Origin: Chloroflexota bacterium
Lineage (GTDB): Bacteria; Chloroflexota; Anaerolineae; Promineifilales; Promineifilaceae
DNA: 14,393 nucleotides
Direction of reading: 5' to 3'
Assembly: GCA_008501785.1 (NCBI GenBank)
Contig: QQUD01000581.1
Coordinates: 1-14,393, forward strand
Shown here: positions 1 through 6,336 of the stretch, piece after piece
How the letters are laid out: each line of letters starts with the position of its first letter
Position numbering within the stretch: the stretch's first letter is position 1
Made by a program: the position numbers and the translations under genes
Notes under the pieces: generated by a model
Told to the model about the DNA's origin: nothing
Seen by the model: the letters and a program-made list of their open reading frames with translations, nothing else
Databases searched by the model: none

Positions 1-1858
1 CCACCTCCGCCAGCGCTACCTCCACCTCCGCCGCTTGCACCGCCTCCAGAGCCGCCGGTATCGCCCGCACGTCCTCCGCCGCCCGCGCTGCCGCCGCCTC
101 TGCCGCCAGCGCCGCCGCCTGCGCCGCCCGCAATTCCTCCTGCGCCGCCGCCCGCGCCACCGCCTCCTCCGCCGCCGCCTGCGCCGCTAGTTGTGTAGCA
201 GCATATACAAATAGACTTAAAACAACCACAACGATAATTGCTGTTTGCCGAATTCTAAGTCTCTTCTGTCGGGTAATGCTTATATTGATATAGTTGATTT
301 CTGAGACGCTTAATTTATTTTTGTTTGTTTTCAACCAATTTGCAGCTTCAGTCAATGTGGGATTGCGTAATAACAAATCTTTGTTTTTGTTATTGCCTTG
401 CCATTGTTCCATGTAAAAACGCAAACGCTCTTGCCAAACTCGAAAGGTCCGATCTTCTTCCATCCAACTTTGCAGTCTTGCCCATCCGCGAATCAATGCT
501 TCATGTGCAACTTCGGCAGTTTCTTCATTCGTAATGCCTCTACCAGTTACAATCAGGCGGGTATCAGCCAATTTACTGGCCAATTGCCATTCATCGTCTC
601 TCAGATCTGCGCGAGTAGCTGTGCGTCGTGTATCCTCAATTTCACCCGGCTGAATCAGTTGCACAAATACTTTCCTGGCCAATTCTGCTTCCTGATTATC
701 TAGTTTTTTGAACTCGGCTTCAGCATGAGCCGCTAAAGCACCCTCCACCTTCCCAACCGTTTCATAGGCATTATGAGTTAATAGACCATCTTCCTGATGT
801 TCCCATAGGGCAGTAAGTGCAAACTCCAATAAAGGTAAATTCCCTTTTTTAGTTCCCACATCTTCTAAAATACGGTCCACCAACCCATCAACAAAGATAA
901 TTTCATTTCCTATTAGCGGCATTTTAATGACCTGTCGCAACTCTTCTTGGTTCATTGGACCGATAAGTTGTTGGTTATCTTGCAGCGCATCAGCAAAAGG
1001 TCGGTAAGAAAGGCCTTGGCCTAAAAAGTCTGCCCGCATGGTCAATAAAACACGTATTTTTTGATCGCCAGTCAGGATGGCATCTAGAAGTAAATCCAAA
1101 AAGCGGTGACGTATTTCAGTGTCGGGACATTGAGAATATAATTCCTCAAATTGATCTATGATTAAGAATAAACAGTTTTTATTTGTTTGTTTGAGTAAAA
1201 TGCGATTAATGATTTGCAGCATCGATAAAGCGCCATCTTTCAATCCTTGACTCAGTTTGTTGATTTCCAACAGTCGCTCAGTTTCAGTCATTCTTGATTC
1301 TAATAATGGAAGTAAGGATGCGGCTAAAGCCTGAATGGGTTCCTTTCCTGGTCTAAAATCAATGATCAACCATTCCTCTTTATTACGTAAATTCGGCACT
1401 AAACCAGCAAATACAAGAGAAGATTTGCCACTTCCTGATGCTCCCATCAAGGCAGTGAATGGTTTTGTTTGCACAGCCTCTAACAGTTGTTGTGTTGGTA
1501 TAGAACGACCAAAAAAGATATTGGCGTCTTCTTCACGAAAGGCAGCCAGACCTCGATAGGGGCAGAGCAAATCATCCGGTGGTCCACCGTCCCAATTCAC
1601 GAGGGGTCGGTTTTTTTGTAAGATGCTAATCAACTGTGGTAGACGCCCCTGACGTTCCGTAAATGTTACGAGGTTGCGGGCCTTGTCCCTTCTAGTCTCT
1701 CCTGAAATGTTTTCGTACTCAAAATCCAAATCGAAGCAGAGCTGTTCAAGCTCACTTAGATTAAAGTATTCCTCCAGTAAATTTTGTAGCTTTTGTGCTG
1801 TTAACATCAAATCCTTTATCAGCTTATTCTCTAAGAGAAGTTCGATTATAGCCTTCAT
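1..1858 (-). CDS. EAD-nSTAND P-loop NTPase with membrane helix and Ala-rich coiled-coil tail (3' end outside window)
   Basis: This open frame of 619 codons starts at ATG 1858 and runs off the left edge. Residues about 18-88 match a death-like effector-associated domain (ELEQLCFDLDFEYE, GETRRDKARNLV, ERQGRLPQL). From about residue 105 (CPYRGLAAFREEDANIFFGR) an nSTAND-type NTPase follows, with Walker A GASGSGKSS (K145), Walker B LFLIIDQFEELY (D235), the TMRADFLG strand, and the C-terminal signature VAHEALIRGWARLQSW (H452). A hydrophobic segment at about 539-556 is probably a membrane helix. After it comes an Ala/Glu/Arg tail predicted to be helical. Such NTPases are usually stress- or phage-sensing switches that recruit an effector through EAD-EAD contacts (family knowledge). 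No effector gene is adjacent inside the window. The start is chosen because the frame has no other usable start codon down to an upstream stop at 1937-1939; the Shine-Dalgarno is weak. The C-terminal sensor, often a repeat domain, is not visible. Confidence 0.85.
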   Translation of the reverse strand, partial: MKAIIELLLENKLIKDLMLTAQKLQNLLEEYFNLSELEQLCFDLDFEYENISGETRRDKARNLVTFTERQGRLPQLISILQKNRPLVNWDGGPPDDLLCPYRGLAAFREEDANIFFGRSIPTQQLLEAVQTKPFTALMGASGSGKSSLVFAGLVPNLRNKEEWLIIDFRPGKEPIQALAASLLPLLESRMTETERLLEINKLSQGLKDGALSMLQIINRILLKQTNKNCLFLIIDQFEELYSQCPDTEIRHRFLDLLLDAILTGDQKIRVLLTMRADFLGQGLSYRPFADALQDNQQLIGPMNQEELRQVIKMPLIGNEIIFVDGLVDRILEDVGTKKGNLPLLEFALTALWEHQEDGLLTHNAYETVGKVEGALAAHAEAEFKKLDNQEAELARKVFVQLIQPGEIEDTRRTATRADLRDDEWQLASKLADTRLIVTGRGITNEETAEVAHEALIRGWARLQSWMEEDRTFRVWQERLRFYMEQWQGNNKNKDLLLRNPTLTEAANWLKTNKNKLSVSEINYINISITRQKRLRIRQTAIIVVVVLSLFVYAATQLAAQAAAEEAVARAAAQEELRAAQAAALAAEAAAARAAEDVRAIPAALEAVQAAEVEVALAEV

Positions 1859-1865
1859 TATTATT

Positions 1866-1885
1866 ACGGAAATAGCTGTTTCCGT
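1866..1885. promoter_or_regulatory. 7-bp perfect inverted repeat just upstream of the STAND NTPase start
   Basis: The arms ACGGAAA (1866-1872) and TTTCCGT (1879-1885) are separated by 6 bases. The repeat ends 7 bases before the ATG at 1858, where a ribosome-binding site would be expected and none is clear. It could be an operator or a translation-controlling hairpin; which one cannot be told from sequence alone. Confidence 0.35.
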
Positions 1886-1959
1886 TGACTGGAAATAATT
1901 TTCTACACGGACGAATAAAAAGTTGTCAATCCCGTGTCATTAAAGGAGAAAAACATTTG

Positions 1960-1994
1960 TAGTAGAGGTCACAAGTTCGACTCTTCTGCTTGCA
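1960..1994 (+). pseudogene. Possible 3' tRNA fragment (T-arm plus acceptor strand)
   Basis: The stretch reads as variable loop AGGTC (1966-1970), T-stem ACAAG (1971-1975), T-loop TTCGACT (1976-1982), T-stem CTTCT (1983-1987, one mismatched pair) and a 7-base acceptor-like strand GCTTGCA (1988-1994). No matching 5' acceptor (TGCAAGC) or D-arm lies upstream, so it is not a complete tRNA. Such 3' halves are typical leftovers of integration at tRNA genes, but a chance resemblance is possible. Confidence 0.35.
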
Positions 1995-2079
1995 TTGTAC
2001 CATTTATTAGTCTGACGGCCGTTTTCCAACCCACAAAAAAGCCAACAAAAACATATATTAGGCTTCGCCCTCCCCAATT

Positions 2080-2844
2080 TTACTGCCCCGTCATTATCCC
2101 CCCATCAATTGTGAGCGCCGTCCCTGTTATCCATGATGAATCGTCCGAGGCGAGGAACAGCGCCGCCTTGGCAACGTCATCTGGTGTGCCGAGTCGCTTC
2201 ATCAGCGTTTTGTTTCCAACTTCCTGCACAACCGTTGTTGGCTTAGCGAATGCTTTGGTAGAATCCCAAATGAGCGGCGTGTCTACCGGACCGGGGCAAA
2301 AGCAGTTTGCCCGAATTTTGTACTCGGCATAGTCAACAGCCCGGTTCCTGGTCAGCGATATGAGCGCTCCCTTGGAAGCGCAGTAAGCTGGGTGATTCGG
2401 GAATGCTTTGAATCCGGCGATGGATGCATTAATCACGATCTGGCCGCCGCCAGCTTTGATCATCTCGGGTATCCCGAAACGGTAGAGGTAAAAAACACCG
2501 TTGAGGTTTGTGCCAATGGTCTGGTTCCATGTTTCCAGCGGAACTTCTGTGACGGAGCCAATGCCTAATATGCCAGCGTTGGGAACCAGGATATTGATTT
2601 TGGCGTATTTATTGACTGCCTGCTGCACGAGATTTTCTACTTCATCGGCCTTGGAAATATCGGCAGCGATAAATATGGCTTCACCCCCGTCTTGCCTGAT
2701 TTCATCCACAATTTGATTGCCGCGCTCTACGCTGCGTCCGCTGAGAACTACTGAGGCACCCTATTTTGCAAACATTTTGGCGATGCCTTTGCCCATTCCG
2801 CTTGTTGCACCGCTGATGAGTGCTACTTTGTTTTTGAGTTTCAT
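2080..2844 (-). pseudogene. Short-chain dehydrogenase/reductase (SDR) interrupted by an in-frame amber codon
   Basis: Reading from ATG 2844, the frame gives a classical SDR of about 254 residues. It has the Rossmann glycine motif GATSGMGKG at residues 12-20, NAG at the end of beta-4, a catalytic-type Ser in INASIAG, the YCASK (YxxxK) motif, GPVDTPL, and the usual C-terminal SSWITGTALTIDGG. Codon 28 (2761-2763) is TAG inside the sequence FAK-stop-GASVVL, where classical SDRs have a sense codon such as Gln or Glu. The reading frame is otherwise intact, so this is a single nonsense change. The 3' part remains open from an internal ATG at 2709, but a product from there would lack the nucleotide-binding loop. 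Alternatives are a sequencing error (CAG or GAG read as TAG) or readthrough. An NAD(P)-dependent oxidoreductase is certain at family level; the substrate is unknown. Confidence 0.8.
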
Positions 2845-3206
2845 GTTGAGTCCTTTTTTGGTTTAACGGCCGTTTATCCACACTATCCATACACGGTCAA
2901 AGACCGAAAAAGAGAACTAGCACGGTCCGAAGACTGGCCAGAGCAGAGAGTTGAAAATTTTGTAAAACGATTTGCTAAATCGTTCGGTGCGATTTAGCAA
3001 ATCGCGTTACAAAGTGTCAAGTTAACTATGTGGATTTCTGAACCATTCCCTATTTACCTATCAAATAATAACGTTCATATCTAAAAAATGATTGCATTTT
3101 ATTAGTGTCTGGATAGGTTGATTAAGCTCCTATGTTGTAAGGTGAAGCTAATTCAATGATTTAGATTATTTATGGTGGGCAACCACTTGATAAAGGAGCA
3201 AATAAA
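2845..3206. other. Gene-free spacer between divergent SDR pseudogene and lipoprotein gene
   Basis: I see no credible coding frame in this 362-base interval. It holds one AACGGCCGTT palindrome (2865-2874), a nested inverted repeat (2968-3004), and an AT-rich stretch from about 3030 to 3190 that presumably carries the promoter of the lipoprotein gene. I could not pick out a convincing -35/-10 pair. Confidence 0.6.
2968..3004. repeat. 15-bp perfect inverted repeat whose arms are themselves palindromic
   Basis: The left arm CGATTTGCTAAATCG (2968-2982) and right arm CGATTTAGCAAATCG (2990-3004) are exact reverse complements around a 7-base loop. Each arm is also an inverted repeat of CGATTT with AAATCG around 3 bases, so the unit CGATTT occurs four times in alternating orientation. 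No T-run follows on either side, which argues against a simple intrinsic terminator. It may be a binding site for a dimer or tetramer, or a REP-like element. Confidence 0.6.
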
Positions 3207-3917
3207 ATGCGATACATACTTTTACTACTCATCGCGGCTGGCATTGTTTTAACGAGCTGTAACGTCGTTACCGGGTCTGGTGATGTGATCAGTGAAGAAC
3301 GTCAAGTTTCACGGTTTGAAGGGGTATCTCTCAGTGGGGTTGGTGAGATGACCGTGATACAGGCAGATGATCATTCTCTACTGATCGAAGCTGAAGATAA
3401 TATAGTGCCATATCTCACCACAGAAGTGCGTGGGGACATCTTATATATCGGGACCAAGGATGGTGTTTCATTACGAAACAATAAACCAATTAAATATACC
3501 ATCACAACACCTGATATTGAGCAGCTTGATATATTTGGTTCTGGCTCTATTTTTTCTGAAAGCATTGAATCTAAAAATTTGGATTTAGATGTTAGTGGCA
3601 GTGGCGAGATGACCATCGAAGAGCTTTCGGTTGACACATTGACGGTGAAAATTAGCGGTTCAGGGGATGTTGCCACGCAAGGTGAGGCTGGTTCCCAAGT
3701 TGTAGACATTTCTGGTTCTGGCGAATATGATGCGCCTGAATTAGTTAGTGAAGATGTCGAGATTGATGTAAATGGCTCTGGTGAGGCTGTTGTCTGGGCG
3801 AAAGAGTCGTTGTCGGTCGATATTAGTGGGTCTGGCACGGTTGCCTATCATGGACGCCCTCAAATTGAGCAATCCATTTCTGGCTCCGGTACGCTTGAAT
3901 CGGTAAACGGCCGTTAA
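3207..3917 (+). CDS. DUF2807-type (head GIN domain) putative lipoprotein
   Basis: This is a 236-residue exported protein. It begins with a lipoprotein signal peptide: a hydrophobic stretch at residues 3-15 and lipobox LTSC with Cys18 as the lipidation site. The rest is a repetitive beta-rich domain with many GSG turns (VSGSGEM, ISGSGDV, ISGSGEY, VNGSGEA, ISGSGTV, ISGSGTL), spaced as in the right-handed beta-solenoid of DUF2807 proteins. These are called putative auto-transporter adhesins, but their function is not established; a surface-anchored structural or adhesive role is inference. A clear Shine-Dalgarno AAAGGAG (3192-3198) lies 8 bases before the ATG. The last codons, Asn-Gly-Arg-stop, are formed by a copy of the AACGGCCGTT palindrome. 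It is a single-gene unit closed by a strong terminator. Confidence 0.88.
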   Translation: MRYILLLLIAAGIVLTSCNVVTGSGDVISEERQVSRFEGVSLSGVGEMTVIQADDHSLLIEAEDNIVPYLTTEVRGDILYIGTKDGVSLRNNKPIKYTITTPDIEQLDIFGSGSIFSESIESKNLDLDVSGSGEMTIEELSVDTLTVKISGSGDVATQGEAGSQVVDISGSGEYDAPELVSEDVEIDVNGSGEAVVWAKESLSVDISGSGTVAYHGRPQIEQSISGSGTLESVNGR

Positions 3918-3955
3918 CCTCCTCTCCCCTTCATTCCAACACACATTCTTGCTTT

Positions 3956-3995
3956 AGGTGAGACGCACTTCAGAAAGTGCGTCTCACCTTTTTTT
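3956..3995 (+). terminator. Intrinsic terminator of the lipoprotein gene
   Basis: A 15-bp perfect stem (3956-3970 with 3975-3989) with a 4-base loop CAGA is followed by a run of T (3990-3995). The hairpin lies directly beyond the stop codon of the convergent minus-strand gene (3994-3996). It may also hinder transcription from that side, although the minus strand has no T-run after it. Confidence 0.93.
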
Positions 3996-6186
3996 AGTCA
4001 GACGGCCGTTTCCACACCATAAACAAAGTCAACAAAAACACAATCCCAATCAACATCAATTGAATCGAAAGCGACGAAATGCTCGGTGAAAATCCAAGTG
4101 GGCGAGCTGCTTTATTGGCTGGTACAGCTTTTGGTAGTGGCACTGGCGTTACATCATCACCAATTGTCGGGATTAATGGCTGTTGTGAACCATCTTGCTC
4201 CAATAAAAATGCAATGATGATCTCAATTTGGTCTGGCGAGAGCCTTGTTGTGTAGTCACGTGGCATGATGTTGGCAATACACGGTCCGTTGGGGCATTCC
4301 TCCACAACAAACGCATTTGGATCAATAATGGATTCGCGCAGGTAGTCGGCAGTACTCATGCCCGAAATGCGTTCACCGGCGATGATGCCGATTGCAGATA
4401 AATCAGGTCCCACTTTACCCCCTTCACCCATTCCGCCAATGGCATGACAAGCGCCGCAGCCTGCATTGAGAATTACCTCTTCGGGACTTTGCCCTTCAAT
4501 GGGGCGGGGTGTTGCGGTTGGCGCAGGTGTGTTGGTTGGTGCAGGGGTTGGTGTGATGGTTGGTGTGGGCATGGCGGCGATTTCTTCTGCAGTGGGTTGA
4601 TGTGGTTCTTCGCCAGGGGTGAATCGCAAGATGGCTTCACATTCATTGACTCCCGGCTCTGGGTCTGGCGAACACCACCAGGGGCCGCCCTTTTTCGTTT
4701 TGAGCAAGGGTACATACCAGTAAACTAAATCTTCGTTGACGAGATTGTCGCCGTTAATCCATTGGCGTGGTGGTTGGAACGTGTCGCCGGGACCCGTGGA
4801 GGTGGGACCTTCTCCTTCGCCTGCGTTGTCTTGCAGGATGAAGAAGTAGGCCTCGTCTAATCCAAGTGGGTCTGTACGATCCATTTGCACGTGGTAATGT
4901 AAATCGTTGCTGCTGATAACTGCTTTGTCACCATTGGGGGCCATGTCGTTGAAAAATGGGAACAGCTCCAGTTCTTCTTCGGCTACAAACCACATGTTGT
5001 CTTGCCAGATGGAAATTGTGTCATTGGCTGCGCCGCCGATGTCGAGGTCGAATCGCCAAAACGGCCGATACACCGACAAATCATCACAGCCTGGACCATG
5101 TGAGACAAAGTTAGCTTCAAGCGTGCCGTCAGCAAAAAAGCGCAGTACTTCTTCGTAGCGGTAGCAGCAGACGCAGTTGGGCCAGCGCGTAAATTCGGTA
5201 AAAAGCTGGCGCACTTCGAAGCCGTTGCCTAAATCATTGACTTCGGTATCATCAAAAGGCGGGACGGAGGCACTGAACCCAACTTCGTCACGATAGCCGC
5301 CGGGCCAGCTTGGATACCATGCTTCGATTTGGGTGATTTTGACGCTGGAGAAGATTTCGGTGCCATTGAAAGTGGCGTCGTAGAAGTTAACACCGTCGTG
5401 GGCGGTCATTTCCCAGCAGACATCCCAGCCGTACTGCTGGTTGCAGCCGTTGGTGAATGCGCCGCGCTGCATGATTGGCTCGGGTACATCGAGTTCGGGG
5501 CGCCCACGAGTGTAAAAGGTGCGGGCCACTTCGTTGCGGGTCATGTTCACAAAGACGTGGTAGACGCGCCCGCTGCCTGCGGGGTCTACAAAGGAGAGAT
5601 CGACGCACCAATCATCGCGGCATTCGTTGTCGGACAGCCATGCAGACATGGGGACCATGGCTGGGTCGGCGTCACCGATTTGACCGAGAACGGCCGTTAC
5701 CCCCATATCCCGCGCCGCAATGTCCATCGCTCGTGACAGGATGTGTGTGCTGCCGCCAGGGCGAACGGCCGTATCCATCCATGATCCCACCACTTCACTT
5801 GATTTCAGATTGACAATGGCGTTGACTGTACCCCCATCTGTGTGATTATAAAACAACACATGAGAGCAACTGTTATGTGTACATCCTGCATCGCGCCACG
5901 GAGCCGCCTCACCATATCCCAACGGCACTGCATTTACAAATTCGAGTGACTTTTCTTGATTCCACTGGTGAATGATCGGTTCGGCCAGTGTGATTGATTG
6001 CATGTTCACTGGATTGATCGCCACTTCTGGCATCGTGATCATATCCAGCATGGCTCCCCCTTTCGCAACAGCTAATTGCACAGTGCTATTTTGCCTGTTG
6101 CCAAACTGAAAGAAACTTAAGACACAAAATAATAGTGCCGCAATGCCTAAACGAACGATAGATTGCCCGCGTGATCTGCTTCTCAA
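3994..6186 (-). CDS. Exported degenerate copper-amine-oxidase-like protein fused to a cytochrome c domain
   Basis: The protein has 730 residues, with a TTG start at 6186 chosen for its Shine-Dalgarno AGGAG six bases upstream. It has a hydrophobic N-terminus (about 11-29), a Cys-rich region (about 50-500), a Pro/Thr linker (540-562), a class I cytochrome c domain with CGACH (C577, C580, H581) and a probable distal Met641 (NIMPRD), and a C-terminal membrane helix (about 706-725). The region TAHDGVNFYDATFNG...CYRYEEVLRFFADGTLEANF...FDLDI resembles the catalytic domain of copper amine oxidases. Y342 sits where the topaquinone Tyr would be (C-Y-R-Y for N-Y-D/E-Y). The HxH copper ligands appear replaced by YRP (373-375), and the third His position (WYVPLL, about 490) is also lost. 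The cytochrome part is secure; the amine-oxidase resemblance is from memory and less sure. It probably sits on the outer face of the membrane. No partner genes adjoin it. Confidence 0.75.
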   Translation of the reverse strand: MRSRSRGQSIVRLGIAALLFCVLSFFQFGNRQNSTVQLAVAKGGAMLDMITMPEVAINPVNMQSITLAEPIIHQWNQEKSLEFVNAVPLGYGEAAPWRDAGCTHNSCSHVLFYNHTDGGTVNAIVNLKSSEVVGSWMDTAVRPGGSTHILSRAMDIAARDMGVTAVLGQIGDADPAMVPMSAWLSDNECRDDWCVDLSFVDPAGSGRVYHVFVNMTRNEVARTFYTRGRPELDVPEPIMQRGAFTNGCNQQYGWDVCWEMTAHDGVNFYDATFNGTEIFSSVKITQIEAWYPSWPGGYRDEVGFSASVPPFDDTEVNDLGNGFEVRQLFTEFTRWPNCVCCYRYEEVLRFFADGTLEANFVSHGPGCDDLSVYRPFWRFDLDIGGAANDTISIWQDNMWFVAEEELELFPFFNDMAPNGDKAVISSNDLHYHVQMDRTDPLGLDEAYFFILQDNAGEGEGPTSTGPGDTFQPPRQWINGDNLVNEDLVYWYVPLLKTKKGGPWWCSPDPEPGVNECEAILRFTPGEEPHQPTAEEIAAMPTPTITPTPAPTNTPAPTATPRPIEGQSPEEVILNAGCGACHAIGGMGEGGKVGPDLSAIGIIAGERISGMSTADYLRESIIDPNAFVVEECPNGPCIANIMPRDYTTRLSPDQIEIIIAFLLEQDGSQQPLIPTIGDDVTPVPLPKAVPANKAARPLGFSPSISSLSIQLMLIGIVFLLTLFMVWKRPSD

Positions 6187-6192
6187 GAGACA

Positions 6193-6197
6193 CTCCT
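6193..6197 (-). promoter_or_regulatory. Ribosome binding site deciding a TTG start
   Basis: On the minus strand AGGAG lies 6 bases before the TTG at 6186-6184. No ATG exists in frame nearby upstream, and the signal-like hydrophobic segment begins right after this start. Confidence 0.75.
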
Positions 6198-6232
6198 GAA
6201 ATGGTTATCGTTGGACAAGACGCTGGTCTTGT

Positions 6233-6248
6233 ACCAACTTCGGTTGGT
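6233..6248 (+). promoter_or_regulatory. Small hairpin with UUCG tetraloop between divergent genes
   Basis: ACCAAC-TTCG-GTTGGT forms a 6-bp perfect stem closed by C(UUCG)G, an unusually stable RNA tetraloop. GTCT/AGAC sequences outside could extend the stem after an internal loop. It lies about 90 bases upstream of coaBC, possibly in its leader. The role is unknown. Confidence 0.4.
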
Positions 6249-6336
6249 TTAGACAAAACAGCGTTTTGTGCTACGGATGTTATTGGAGTGCGATTATACC
6301 GATTTGATTTACGTTTTGCGATTTACGAATTAAACT

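Noticed and set aside
1..190. Repetitive GCC/CGC tract as a CRISPR or intergenic repeat array
   Set aside because: It keeps the reading frame of the STAND protein without stops and encodes an Ala/Glu/Arg helix; there are no spacers.
1934..2332. Plus-strand open frame of 132 codons
   Set aside because: It lies opposite the clear SDR reading frame and has no recognisable protein features.
2702..2890. Minus-strand open frame covering the SDR 5' end in another frame
   Set aside because: The translated Rossmann motif appears only in the frame from 2844; this one is a shadow.
2968..3004. Inverted repeat as an intrinsic terminator
   Set aside because: No T-run on either strand and no gene ends next to it.
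5329..5736. Plus-strand open frame inside the cytochrome c fusion gene
   Set aside because: Opposite-strand shadow; the minus frame has signal, linker and heme motif.
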